The translations under genes were made by a program, and so were the position numbers. The notes under the pieces were generated by a model. The model had not been told where the DNA came from. It worked only from the letters and a program-made list of their open reading frames with translations, and did no database searches. DNA of 64,000 nt from Desulfovibrionaceae bacterium (lineage in GTDB: Bacteria; Desulfobacterota; Desulfovibrionia; Desulfovibrionales; Desulfovibrionaceae). The first letter of the stretch is position 1. Every line of letters begins with the position of its first letter. The stretch is taken from the NCBI GenBank assembly GCA_009782775.1, contig WRIL01000001.1:1-64000 (forward strand). Direction: 5' to 3'. Below, one piece after another: positions 1 through 8,130 of the stretch.

Positions 1-164
1 GCCCCTTTGCCCTGGATACCCTGGAGGCTTGCCGTCACGCCGTGGCCGTCCTGGAGCTTGAAAAGAAGGCGTATAAGCTCAAGGCCCAGGCCATGGCCCT
101 GAAGCTGGCCCGTGCGGAGCGGCTACTTAAACAGGCGCGGAAGCCCGCACAGGACACGGCATAA
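1..164 (+). CDS. 3' end of an unidentified coding region (partial)
   Basis: An open frame runs in from the left edge and stops at TAA 162-164, giving 53 residues beginning PFALDTLEACRHAVAVLELE. The visible part is helical and rich in Ala, Leu, Lys and Arg (for example KKAYKLKAQAMALKLARAER), as in a short C-terminal coiled coil. It is followed 24 bases later by a good intrinsic terminator, which supports it being the last gene of a unit. I do not recognise the family. The neighbourhood (island-boundary-like sequence downstream) makes a phage or integrative-element protein possible, but that is inference only. Confidence 0.5.
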   Translation, partial: PFALDTLEACRHAVAVLELEKKAYKLKAQAMALKLARAERLLKQARKPAQDTA

Positions 165-187
165 CACCGCCGCACGGCCTCCCCATG

Positions 188-220
188 CCCCCGTCTTCTA
201 CCCTGGAGGCGGGGGTTTTT
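188..220 (+). terminator. Rho-independent terminator
   Basis: An 8-bp stem (CCCCCGTC at 188-195 against GGCGGGGG at 208-215, one G-U pair) with a 12-base loop is followed directly by TTTTT. It ends the partial gene at the left edge. Confidence 0.8.
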
Positions 221-388
221 ATGTGTGAGAGTGATTCAAACCCACGGACAAATAGAGATTTGAATTAAAGCCCCCTGTGCTGCAACCACGCCTAGAGGGC
301 TTACTTGCCCTTGGCGGCTATTTGTCATATCTTTAAGCCACCGCCGCAACGAAAAAAGAAAGCTCCACCTATAGGGCAGCGTTGAGAT

Positions 389-409
389 TTGGGGGCATTA
401 TTGGGGGCA
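389..409. repeat. Short direct repeat TTGGGGGCA x2, possible integrase arm site
   Basis: TTGGGGGCA occurs at 389-397 and again at 401-409, one helical turn and a half apart. Tandem repeats of this look are often seen near the integrase end of tRNA-integrated elements (general knowledge from memory). No integrase gene and no tRNA is visible in the window, so the assignment as an attachment-region arm site is inference. Confidence 0.3.
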
Positions 410-480
410 CCGAAAACCACCCCCGATATATAGCCAAATAATTACAGCATGTTATAAGAGCGTTTGCGTCCCTCCCTCGC

Positions 481-511
481 AAAAGGGGCTATCGGCATAG
501 CCCCTTTTTTT
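481..511 (+). terminator. Strong hairpin with T-tract
   Basis: GGGGCTAT (485-492), a CGGC loop and ATAGCCCC (497-504) form a perfect 8-bp stem, extended by flanking A/T pairs and followed by seven T residues. No gene upstream within the window obviously uses it. It could be the terminator of a tRNA or gene whose body was displaced by an integrated element. Confidence 0.75.
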
Positions 512-900
512 ATGGCTTTTTAGGTGAAAAATTAAAATGCATACTTTTTGTGCATACTTCGGGTGATTTTTGCCTACTTCCGCGTGCCGCAATACGGCAT
601 CGAGGTCTTCTTTGCCGGGAACCCGCTTGTGATACTCCTCCTCGGCGTACAAACGGATTTTTTGCCAGGGATTGAGATGCAGCAGAAAGCAATGGACTAC
701 ATTCGCACCGCGCCGGATCGTGATGAGGCTTTTGCGGATGCGCTTAAAGGCATTGATATGGCCCTGGAACGAAGCCGGAGCTTAGGGCTTGGGCGGTAGG
801 CGCGATCCATGCGCGACCTCGCGCACCCCGGAAGGCGGCAAGGCTCGCCGCTGTGCGCCACTTGAGAGTAAAATTATTTTTCTATCAGTAAAAAATACTT
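512..900. other. Region without a definite gene; possible coding remnants
   Basis: Two short frames look partly protein-like. On the plus strand, a frame ending with TAG near 799 contains DYIRTAPDRDEAFADALKGI. On the minus strand, roughly 460-690, a frame contains LHLNPWQKIRLYAEEEYHKR. They overlap each other, neither has a convincing start with a ribosome-binding site, and I recognise neither. They may be remnants of mobile-element genes. Base composition falls sharply after about 840 towards the MarR promoter. Confidence 0.25.
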
Positions 901-901
901 G

Positions 902-941
902 TTGACAGGTTGAGAGAAAAACCATATCGTGTATATACACG
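902..941 (+). promoter_or_regulatory. marR promoter with palindromic operator
   Basis: TTGACA at 902-907 is a perfect -35 box. A 17-base spacer leads to TATCGT (925-930) as -10. The -10 box overlaps CGTGTATATACACG at 928-941, a perfect 14-bp palindrome. The same core, GTGTATATACACG, recurs at 1505-1517 before the next gene. An operator overlapping the -10 box is the usual geometry of MarR-family autorepression. Confidence 0.7.
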
Positions 942-1016
942 CAATGAAAAATAGGGCAAACAACCATTCGGATAAATAAAGATAAGTATGTCAACAACTC
1001 ATTATATCGACAAGCC

Positions 1017-1418
1017 ATGCCCTGCCATTGCATAAACCTCAGGAGGGTAGCGGGATCGCTTACCTCTTATTACGATCAAGCGTTGGCAGACACAGGTTTG
1101 AATGTCGGCCAATTTTATCTGCTCATGAATTTGGACGCCATGACCGAGAGCAATGTCACCAAGTTGGCCGATGTTCTGGGATTGGAAAGAACCACCGTTG
1201 TCAGAAATCTAAAGCCGCTGCTGGCGGACGGATTCGTGGCCGATATTTCCGGCGACAATAACCGCGACCGTAAAATAATCGTCACGGCCAAAGGCAAGAC
1301 CACCCTGACCAAAGCGATTCCCTTGTGGAAAAAAACGCAACGAGAAGTTTACTCTGTTATTGGCGCAGAAAATATCAATATGTTTCAAGATGTTATGACG
1401 AGGCTTCAACAGTTATAA
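1017..1418 (+). CDS. MarR-family transcriptional regulator, possibly frameshifted at its N-terminus
   Basis: The 133-residue product has the MarR winged-helix layout: an N-terminal dimerisation helix with HCINLRRVAGSLTSYYDQAL, the LNVGQFYLL segment, a recognition helix region near VLGLERTTVVRNLKPL, and a wing with DRKIIVTAKG. These proteins repress nearby genes and are released by small ligands, often phenolic or acyl compounds. The ATG at 1017 has no ribosome-binding site. An ATG at 988, in another frame, reads MSTTHYIDKPC before running to a stop at 1033-1035. Joined to the downstream frame it would give a typical MarR start, so a one-base change is likely. A palindrome at its own promoter and before the MaoC-type gene marks both as probable targets. 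Confidence 0.75.
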   Translation: MPCHCINLRRVAGSLTSYYDQALADTGLNVGQFYLLMNLDAMTESNVTKLADVLGLERTTVVRNLKPLLADGFVADISGDNNRDRKIIVTAKGKTTLTKAIPLWKKTQREVYSVIGAENINMFQDVMTRLQQL

Positions 1419-1504
1419 TTTTATAACAAGCCGGGTGCGTACATAGCAAGAAAGTAAAAACTACGTATAGACTATGTGTTGCCTGTAATGAAATCATATT
1501 AATA

Positions 1505-1517
1505 GTGTATATACACG
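1505..1517. promoter_or_regulatory. Second MarR operator, upstream of the MaoC-type gene
   Basis: GTGTATATACACG repeats the 13-base core of the palindrome at the marR promoter. It lies 61 bases before the downstream start codon, after an AT-rich stretch. A possible -35 TTGCCT sits at 1479-1484; the matching -10 is weak. Confidence 0.65.
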
Positions 1518-1577
1518 AATAAAGTGCACATAAAAAACTGCTGCCGGTTCGCAGCAAACAACAAGGAGCTTCTTCAA

Positions 1578-2024
1578 ATGGATGCACGATTATTCCTTGA
1601 AGACCTGTATGTAGGACAAACCTTCATCAGCGGTACATTTCATCTGGATGAACAGCAAGTTATAGATTTTGCGACCATCTATGACCCGCAGGTGTTCCAT
1701 ACCGATCCTGAAAAGGCCACAGATTCTTTTTTCAAAGGTCATGCCGCCAGCGGGTGGCAAACCGCAGCCGTTACCATGCACCTGATCGTCACCAGCATAC
1801 CTATTGACTGCGGAATAATAGGGATCGGCGGTGATCTCACATGGCTGAGGCCTGTCAGGCCAGGAGACACGCTCAAGGCCGAATCAAAAGTAACGAATAT
1901 TCAGATATCCAAATCCAAACCCGATAGAGGGGTTGTTTCATGGCTTGTGGAAACGAAAAATCAGCATGATGAGGTAGTGCAAAACCTGACAACAAAGATT
2001 CTGGTTTTCAGGAAAAAGCCGTGA
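1578..2024 (+). CDS. MaoC-like (R)-hydratase / dehydratase
   Basis: The 148-residue product is a single hot-dog-fold MaoC domain, the type that hydrates enoyl-CoA thioesters. The diagnostic D-x4-H motif is present as D36-P-Q-V-F-H41, followed by the helix with FKGHAASGWQTAAVTMHL and the late strands WLRPVRPGDTLKAESKV. Its length is normal for a one-domain family member. ATG 1578 is chosen because AAGGAG lies at 1563-1568; an in-frame ATG further up has no such site. It stands between a MarR operator and a truncated acyl-CoA dehydrogenase, which suggests a small acyl-CoA catabolic operon under MarR control. The precise substrate cannot be told. Confidence 0.8.
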   Translation: MDARLFLEDLYVGQTFISGTFHLDEQQVIDFATIYDPQVFHTDPEKATDSFFKGHAASGWQTAAVTMHLIVTSIPIDCGIIGIGGDLTWLRPVRPGDTLKAESKVTNIQISKSKPDRGVVSWLVETKNQHDEVVQNLTTKILVFRKKP

Positions 2025-2025
2025 A

Positions 2026-2118
2026 GATGAGCCCGAAGCCCTGATCGAAGTGGAAACCGCTATTCAGCGCATACAAAGTAATAAAGGTATGCCCTGTAAC
2101 ACCGGAGCAATACTCTAA
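2026..2118 (+). pseudogene. Short coding remnant, unidentified
   Basis: A frame just after the MaoC-type gene reads DEPEALIEVETAIQRIQSNK and ends at TAA 2116-2118. It has no start codon or ribosome-binding site and codon use like a real gene. It may be the tail of a deleted gene of the same operon. The family is not recognisable from about 30 residues. Confidence 0.3.
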
Positions 2119-2144
2119 AAAAACCTATAATCACGGAGAATACT

Positions 2145-2717
2145 ATGAATTTCAACTTGACTGACGAGCAAAAACTCATCCAGCAGACGGCACATGAGTT
2201 CGCGGAAAAAAACATTGAACCCATTGCCTTTAAGATCGACCGGGAAAATGAAATCCCACATGAAATCCTGACCGGCCTCGGAGAACTTGGTATCCTCGGT
2301 CTGTGCTATCCAGAAATCTACGGCGGTTCCGGTGCCGGTTTCCTGGCCTTTGTACTGGCAAACGAGCAGGTCGCCAAGGCTTCCAGTGGCGTTGGCATGG
2401 TCTGTTCCGTGAACAACTTGGGGCTGGCCGCCATTTTCAACCGAGGTACAGAGGAGCAAAAGAAAAAATGGATGCCCGCCTGTTGTTCCGGCACCCACTT
2501 GGCCTCCTTCGCCTTTACTGAACCCAATACCGGCTCTGATCCCAAGATGCTTGCCACCAAGGTCAACAAGAAGGGCGACAAGTATATTCTGAACGGCTGC
2601 AAGCGTTTTATCTCCCTGGCCGACTACAAAGGACCAATGGTCGTGTTCGCGGCAGACGAGGAAGCTGGCAACCCCTCGGCCTTCATCGTGGACAAGTTCT
2701 GCCCCGGTTATCCCTGA
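2145..2717 (+). pseudogene. Acyl-CoA dehydrogenase, truncated to its N-terminal half
   Basis: The frame encodes 190 residues where the family has about 380. Present are the N-terminal helical domain (LTDEQKLIQQTAHEFAEKNI) and the start of the middle beta domain, with the FAD/substrate-contacting AFTEPNTGSDP and NGCKRFISLAD. The protein stops at KFCPGYP, exactly where family members continue through the beta domain into the C-terminal helices with the catalytic glutamate. No continuation is visible in any frame downstream. The break near 2712 is therefore a deletion or recombination junction, and the product should not be an active dehydrogenase. A ribosome-binding site (GGAG) precedes the start. 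It probably belonged to the MarR/MaoC operon. Confidence 0.85.
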
Positions 2718-2865
2718 GAGCGGTTCTGAATTGAAAACATGCAAAACAAGCCTGCTTGAAAAAACACGTTTTCGAAACAATCTTTTTATATAGTTGTCAC
2801 AATTATCTTCTATCATTACTCCTCCAGGTAACAGCGCCTGGCGTATCGCAAATGGGGGTAATCTG

Positions 2866-3753
2866 ATGAAAATAGCGATCATTACGGATGTGCACAACGG
2901 CAAGTCATCAATCAATTACCCGCATCTCAGAGATCCGAAGTATTCCGTCGTTGGCGCGGTGGAACAGTTCGTAGATTACGCGACCGAAAGCGGTGCCGAC
3001 CTGTTGCTTGAACTGGGCGACCGGATTGATAACGCGGAGCACGACACTGACCTCGCTGTTGCCAAAGAACTGGCTCCGGTATTTGCGCGTTTTCCGCGCA
3101 AGCGGGTTCACATCATGGGCAATCACGATGTGTTCCACCTTTCCAAAAAAGAAAACGAGGAAATCTTCGATTGCTCATTCGATAGCCACATCATTGATCT
3201 TGGCGAATTGCGCCTGATTGCCTGGCAGCCGCGAGTTAATTTCGATTACGAACTCGGCTGTTTTTCTCCGACCCGGGAACACCTTGCCTGGCTCGTACGC
3301 GCGCTGCTCGAAGACGAACGCCCCGCAATCGTCGCTTCGCATGTTTCACCCGCAGGTCGCGCGCAAACCGGAAATTTCTATCATCACTTTCATCCCACCT
3401 ATTCAACCTTCCCGGATCACGAAGCAATACGCGCCGCCGTGGAAAAAACCGGACGTCTCGCCATCTGGATGTCCGGACATTCACACTGGAACACATGGAC
3501 CAATATCGGCGGCATTCACTACTTCACTATCCAGTCGCTGCCGGAACAGTTTACAACTTACCCTAAAACCGCGGAAACCCACGCGGACTTAATCATCGAG
3601 AAAGGGCAGTTCACGCTGCAAGTCCACGGCAATGACCCTCTTTACATGCGTCTGCCGTTTCAAAAATCAAGCGAACGATTCTGGATGCCGCCAATTGTGC
3701 GCGTTGGCAGCGGCGCAGCCGCCAACGTAACATTTCCGGCAAAACAGGGATAA
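2866..3753 (+). CDS. Calcineurin-like metallophosphoesterase
   Basis: The 295-residue product has the full metal-binding signature of the family: D8-V-H10, GDRID near residue 57, GNHD, SHVSP and GHSHWN near the C-terminus. This layout resembles class III phosphodiesterases such as GpdQ, which cleave glycerophosphodiesters or cyclic nucleotides. It lacks a signal peptide, so it should act in the cytoplasm. ATG 2866 is chosen because GGGGG lies seven bases upstream and the protein then starts directly at the first beta strand. It is the first gene before a UgpABCE-like importer, so the most economical role is hydrolysis of the imported phosphodiester. That link is inferred from context. Confidence 0.8.
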   Translation: MKIAIITDVHNGKSSINYPHLRDPKYSVVGAVEQFVDYATESGADLLLELGDRIDNAEHDTDLAVAKELAPVFARFPRKRVHIMGNHDVFHLSKKENEEIFDCSFDSHIIDLGELRLIAWQPRVNFDYELGCFSPTREHLAWLVRALLEDERPAIVASHVSPAGRAQTGNFYHHFHPTYSTFPDHEAIRAAVEKTGRLAIWMSGHSHWNTWTNIGGIHYFTIQSLPEQFTTYPKTAETHADLIIEKGQFTLQVHGNDPLYMRLPFQKSSERFWMPPIVRVGSGAAANVTFPAKQG

Positions 3754-3773
3754 CGAACCAGGAGGTTTAGGAC

Positions 3774-4892
3774 ATGGCATCAGTTGAGTTACGGAACATT
3801 AAAAAGCACTATGGCAAAACGAGCGTGCTGAAGGGTGTTTCGCTCTCGGTTCAGGATGGCGAATTCCTGACGTTGGTTGGGCCTTCCGGATGCGGAAAAT
3901 CAACGCTGCTTCGCATCATCGCCGGTCTCGAAGATGCGGATGGCGGCGAAGTGCGAATCAACGGCAAGAACGTCGCCGGCGTGCGCCCTAAGGATCGCAA
4001 TGTCGCCAAGGTATTTCAGTCCTACGCGCTCTATCCGCATCTGACGGCGTTCGACAATATTGCAACCCCGTTACGGATGCGATGGCTGACTTCCATACAG
4101 CGTTTCCCGCTGTTGGGGCGGTTGCTGCCCGAAACAAGGCGAATCGAGCGCGACATCCGCGGCGAGGTTGAACAGGTCGCCGCCATGCTGCGGATGTCGG
4201 CGTTGCTGGATCGTAAACCCGGACAATTATCGGGAGGGCAACGCCAGCGAGTAGCGCTTGGCCGCGCGATGGTGCGTCATCCGGCGGTTTTTCTGATGGA
4301 CGAACCGCTCTCGAATCTGGACGCCAGGCATAGGGTGCAGATGCGCGCTGAAATCATGGGCCTGCATCGCCAGCTCGGCACAACTTTCATTTATGTCACC
4401 CACGATCAGGCTGAAGCCATGACCATGTCGGATCGGGTTGCGGTAATGATGGAAGGCGAACTGATGCAGATATCCGAGCCGGAACAGCTATACATCGACC
4501 CCGATGATTTGCGGGTGGCGGAAATGATCGGCACTCCGCAGATAAACGTGGTTGCGATTGAAAAAATGGCGCAACACGCCGGTCTTTATCTGGCATTCCC
4601 GCCGGATGCGGCAACTATGGCGTTTCGTCCTGAATGCGCGACCATTGGAAAACCGCTTGATGCAATGCTGAACGGCATCGTGAGCATGACAGAACACTTG
4701 GGGGCGGACATCTTCGTGCACATAAAACTTGACGATGATGCCGGAACCGTCATCGTCCGCACGAAACCGGACGCAGCGCGTCACGAGGATGGCGCGCCGG
4801 TTGGCGTAAACGTGGACAGGCACAATGTGCTGTGGTTTGACGCCGACAGAAAACGCATCCGCCGCCAAGCCGTAAAGAAGATTGCGGCATGA
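3774..4892 (+). CDS. ABC transporter ATP-binding protein, UgpC/MalK type
   Basis: This 372-residue ATPase has a Walker A (GPSGCGKST, residues 36-44), Q-loop in FQSYALYPHLTAFDN, signature LSGGQRQRVALGRA, Walker B VFLMDEPLSNLD and the switch histidine in THDQAEAMTMSDR. A C-terminal regulatory extension of about 130 residues follows, as in the CUT1 sugar and glycerol-3-phosphate importers. An insertion of roughly 25 residues (around IQRFPLLGRLLPETRRIERD) sits between the Q-loop and the signature. GGAGG precedes the ATG. It overlaps the next gene by 4 bases, so the transporter genes are translationally coupled. Confidence 0.92.
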   Translation: MASVELRNIKKHYGKTSVLKGVSLSVQDGEFLTLVGPSGCGKSTLLRIIAGLEDADGGEVRINGKNVAGVRPKDRNVAKVFQSYALYPHLTAFDNIATPLRMRWLTSIQRFPLLGRLLPETRRIERDIRGEVEQVAAMLRMSALLDRKPGQLSGGQRQRVALGRAMVRHPAVFLMDEPLSNLDARHRVQMRAEIMGLHRQLGTTFIYVTHDQAEAMTMSDRVAVMMEGELMQISEPEQLYIDPDDLRVAEMIGTPQINVVAIEKMAQHAGLYLAFPPDAATMAFRPECATIGKPLDAMLNGIVSMTEHLGADIFVHIKLDDDAGTVIVRTKPDAARHEDGAPVGVNVDRHNVLWFDADRKRIRRQAVKKIAA

Positions 4893-5761
4893 AGCGACAT
4901 AAGCTTCGGGGCTGGATTTACAGCGCGCCGGCTGTTCTGGCGATGTGTGTGCTATTCTTGGGTCCCGTGCTGGCGGTGTTGTTTTTTTCGTTGACGGACT
5001 GGCAGCTTGGGCAGAAGAGTTTTTCATTCCTCGGCCTGGGGAATTTCGAGGCGTTGCTTGCCGATAAGGTTTTTTTGAAGTCGCTGCGCAACACCTTTGT
5101 TTATGTCCTGCTGGTCGTTCCGGGAACTGTTGCTCTTGGGTTGTTCGTCGCCGTGCTCCTTGAATCCAGCGAGGAACTGAAAGGAATCTATCGAACCGCG
5201 CACTTTGTGCCCGTCATGGCGGCAACTTCCGCTATGGCAATCGTTTGGGGAACCATGCTGAACCCGTCAATCGGCATGATCAACCGCGTTTTCCACTGGT
5301 TTGGCTATTCGGGCGCGAATTGGCTGCGGGATGAATCCACCGCGTTGCTCGCGTTGGCGTTAATCGGCGTCTGGCAGGGTTTTGGCTATGCCATGGTGCT
5401 GTTCATCTCCGGCTTGAAGGCCATTCCCCAACAGCTGTACGAGGCAGCGGAAATTGACGGCGCGGACAGCGCTGTTGATCGCCTCAGGCTCGTTGTCCTG
5501 CCCATGTTGGGCCCGGTCATGATGTTTGTCGTGATTATCATCGCCGTTCGCGCGTTTTCGGTCTTCGATACGATTCATGTGCTGACGGAAGGAGGCCCCA
5601 ACTACGGGACTGACGCCCTGTTATACCGGCTGTATGTGGAGAGCTTCAACTTTCTGCGAACCGGATACGGCGGGGCGATGGCGGTTGTATTCCTGATTGT
5701 TGTTGCCATGCTGACGCTTGTGCAGGCAAGGGTCATAGACAAAAGGGTACACTACACATGA
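4889..5761 (+). CDS. ABC transporter permease, UgpA type
   Basis: The 290-residue inner-membrane protein has six predicted membrane helices, the first at residues 10-35. The coupling-helix EAA motif reads EAAEIDGADSAVDRLRLVVL. It forms the translocation pore with the second permease downstream and docks onto the ATPase upstream. The start overlaps the ATPase stop by ATGA, and the stop overlaps the next start in the same way. The family (CUT1) carries sugars, sugar alcohols or glycerol-3-phosphate derivatives. Substrate cannot be read from the permease. Confidence 0.9.
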   Translation: MKRHKLRGWIYSAPAVLAMCVLFLGPVLAVLFFSLTDWQLGQKSFSFLGLGNFEALLADKVFLKSLRNTFVYVLLVVPGTVALGLFVAVLLESSEELKGIYRTAHFVPVMAATSAMAIVWGTMLNPSIGMINRVFHWFGYSGANWLRDESTALLALALIGVWQGFGYAMVLFISGLKAIPQQLYEAAEIDGADSAVDRLRLVVLPMLGPVMMFVVIIIAVRAFSVFDTIHVLTEGGPNYGTDALLYRLYVESFNFLRTGYGGAMAVVFLIVVAMLTLVQARVIDKRVHYT

Positions 5762-6585
5762 CGCCGCTCTCTTTGGGAAGAACCGGAAAAATCGTCCGTC
5801 ACGCGGTGCTGATTACCACGGCGCTGTTTGCGCTAATTCCGTTCATCTGGATGCTCAGTCTCTCCATCAAGCCGGAAAGTGAAATTTTCCAGCGCAGTTT
5901 TCATCTTTTGCCCAGCAATTTGAGCGGACTGAACAATTATGCGGCGGTGTTCGCCAGCGCCCCCATAGTGCGCTTCCTGTTCAATGGAGTCGTGGTTTGC
6001 GGGGCGATTTTCATGCTGCAATTGCTGGTCTCCATTCCTTGCGCGTATGCGCTTGCGAAACTGCGCTTTCGCGGCCGGGATACGCTTTTTGCGGCGGTGC
6101 TGGTTGTCCTTCTGATTCCGTCCCAGGTCTTGTCAATTCCGCATTTCATCATGCTTCATCACGCAAGCCTGCTCGATACCTATGGGGCGTTGATTCTGCC
6201 GTGGGTGTTTTCCGCGTTCGGCGTCTTTCTGTTACGCCAGTTCTTCCTCACAATTCCTGACGAACTGATCCACGCCGCACAACTCGATGGCATGAGCGAA
6301 GCGGGAATCATCTGGCGAATTATGATTCCGATGAGCGGGCCGGTCATCGCCGCGTTTGGCATCTTTTCGGTGGTTTCGCACTGGAACGACCTGTTCTGGC
6401 CGCTGATTGCGCTACGCAGTATGGAACTTTCCACGCCGGCCCTGGGCATCCTGCTTTTTCGCGACGAAGAACTGGGACGACAATTCGGCTCGCTCATGGC
6501 GGCGACGACCATTATTGTTGTCCCGCTGATCGCGTTTTTCCTTATGGCGCAACGCCGTTTCATAGACGGTTTGACAATTCGATAA
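5758..6585 (+). CDS. ABC transporter permease, UgpE type
   Basis: The 275-residue protein is the second pore subunit: an N-terminal membrane helix at about 15-35, five more helices, and an EAA loop reading HAAQLDGMSEAGIIWRIMIP. The start overlaps the preceding permease by 4 bases. It ends 21 bases before the binding-protein gene, which has its own AGGAG site. The order here is ATPase, permease, permease, binding protein; E. coli ugp starts with the binding protein. Confidence 0.9.
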   Translation: MTPLSLGRTGKIVRHAVLITTALFALIPFIWMLSLSIKPESEIFQRSFHLLPSNLSGLNNYAAVFASAPIVRFLFNGVVVCGAIFMLQLLVSIPCAYALAKLRFRGRDTLFAAVLVVLLIPSQVLSIPHFIMLHHASLLDTYGALILPWVFSAFGVFLLRQFFLTIPDELIHAAQLDGMSEAGIIWRIMIPMSGPVIAAFGIFSVVSHWNDLFWPLIALRSMELSTPALGILLFRDEELGRQFGSLMAATTIIVVPLIAFFLMAQRRFIDGLTIR

Positions 6586-6606
6586 ACCAATTTACAGGAG
6601 AACATT

Positions 6607-7893
6607 ATGTTGGACATATTGAGAAAATCCCTTGGCGGCCTGGCCTTGGGCGTTGTCATGGTCGTTGTGTTGATGACTGGCGCGGCGAAGGCTGCGGTCA
6701 CCATTCAGGTGACATACGCCTATGCGGTCAACTACAAGACAGTAACAGAAGAGATTGCCGCCAAATTCATGGCGCAACATCCCCGCATCAAGGTTGAGAT
6801 CCGCACCCCCGCGGTTAGCTATGAGAAACTGGCGCAAGACCTGTTGCGCGACAAAATCACCAACACCATTCCCGATGTGGCGTTTAACGGGATCAACCAG
6901 TTGGGTCTTTTTGCCCAACAGAAGCTGGCGGTGGCGCTTGACGACTATGTCAAGGCGGATGGAGGCGCGGAAAAACTGGGCTACTCTCCGGCGCTTGCCG
7001 CATTGGGCCGGCATGACGGCAAGCAATACGGCATACCGTTTGCGATTTCAACGCCTGTTGTCTACGTCAACCTGGATTTGCTTTCCCAGGCAGGCGTTGA
7101 CGTGAATTCCCTGACGAGCTGGCCTGCAATTCTTGCTGCCGGACAAGCCATAGACAGCAAGATAGGAACGCCGACAAGCGGCTTTTATTTCGAGTGGGAT
7201 CAGACCGGCAACTGGCTGTTTCAGGCGTTGATAACCGCCAATGGCGGAAAGGTTCTTACTGACGACGAGTCCGACATCGCATTTGACAGTCCCGCCGGTA
7301 TGGCGGCCCTGAAAATTTTTGAGTCGTTCCCCAAGGCGGGCATGAAAAACCTTGGCCAAACTCCGGCACGCCAGGCATTTGTCGCGGGCAATATCGGCAT
7401 TCTTGCTTCGTCATCCAGTCAGGGCGCTAATATGGAGAGAATGGTTGGCGACAAGTTCAAGATGAAAACGCTTGTTTTCCCCGTTGGCGCGCATAACCCG
7501 CGTCTGCCCAGCGGCGGCGCCATGGCGATGGTGTTGAGCACTGACAAGGAACGCCAGAAGGCGGCATGGGAATTCGTGAAGTTTGCCACAGGAGCGGAAG
7601 GTCAGACAATTATGGGCAAGGGAACTGGATACACGCCGGTTAATCAGGTGGCCATAAATACGCCGGAGTTACTGGGCGATTTTTACAAACAATTCCCCAA
7701 TCGCGCCACGCCGCTTGAGCAGTTGCCGATATTGACGCAGTGGGTTTCGTACCCGGGTGACAATTCGCTAAAGTTGATTGAAGTCATCAAAGGGCACACC
7801 GAAAGTTTGATCACCGGCGCAAAAACAGCCGAGCAGACGATGCCGGTTCTGGTTCGCGATGTGCGCGCCCTGCTGCCGAATGCGGCGAAGTAA
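6607..7893 (+). CDS. Extracellular solute-binding protein of the sugar/glycerophosphoryl ABC importer
   Basis: The 428-residue protein begins with a positively charged start, a hydrophobic core (LGVVMVVVLMTGA) and a probable signal cleavage after AKA near residue 30. The rest fits the family 1 periplasmic binding proteins of the UgpB/MalE type. It has the N-terminal lobe start VTIQVTYAYAVNYKTVTEEI, an IPFAISTPVVYVNLDLL segment, and a late FVKFATGAEGQTIMGKGTGY. It should capture the substrate in the periplasm and hand it to the two permeases upstream. AGGAG precedes the ATG. The metallophosphoesterase in the same unit favours a phosphodiester ligand, but a sugar is equally possible from sequence. 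Confidence 0.9.
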   Translation: MLDILRKSLGGLALGVVMVVVLMTGAAKAAVTIQVTYAYAVNYKTVTEEIAAKFMAQHPRIKVEIRTPAVSYEKLAQDLLRDKITNTIPDVAFNGINQLGLFAQQKLAVALDDYVKADGGAEKLGYSPALAALGRHDGKQYGIPFAISTPVVYVNLDLLSQAGVDVNSLTSWPAILAAGQAIDSKIGTPTSGFYFEWDQTGNWLFQALITANGGKVLTDDESDIAFDSPAGMAALKIFESFPKAGMKNLGQTPARQAFVAGNIGILASSSSQGANMERMVGDKFKMKTLVFPVGAHNPRLPSGGAMAMVLSTDKERQKAAWEFVKFATGAEGQTIMGKGTGYTPVNQVAINTPELLGDFYKQFPNRATPLEQLPILTQWVSYPGDNSLKLIEVIKGHTESLITGAKTAEQTMPVLVRDVRALLPNAAK

Positions 7894-7903
7894 TTAAAGT
7901 AGC

Positions 7904-8124
7904 TCATCCGGCTGTAAGACCATCAGCGGAACATGGCGGGGCGTTCCGTTTTCGATAGTCCGCAGCACGGTGCATCAAATCAATGCGAAAATGTGTTTGT
8001 GCCGTTCGGATATTGACCACGCCTTCATTGGTTGTGACGAACAGCCTGCATATTCGGTGGTTACAATAGTTCAAGACCAGGTAGTGTGCAGGGCCGAACG
8101 ATTCATTGAGGAAAGCAAGAGTCT
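7904..8124 (-). pseudogene. Gene remnant of unknown family
   Basis: On the minus strand an open frame reads LAFLNESFGPAHYLVLNYCN, continues through RICRLFVTTNEGVVNIRTAQ, and stops at TGA 7906-7904. It looks protein-like but begins right after a stop codon and has no usable start. It is taken as the 3' part of a decayed gene. I do not recognise the family. Confidence 0.35.
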
Positions 8125-8130
8125 CACTTT

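Noticed and set aside
240-480. A tRNA gene or tRNA 3' end
   Set aside because: TTCAAAC near 236-241 and CCCTCCCTCGC near 471-481 look tempting, but no T-stem or acceptor pairing can be formed.
2795-2825. Pho-box-like repeats (TTGTCAC ... ATCATTA) before the metallophosphoesterase
   Set aside because: Only the first half-site fits CTGTCAT reasonably; the second matches at 3 of 7 positions.
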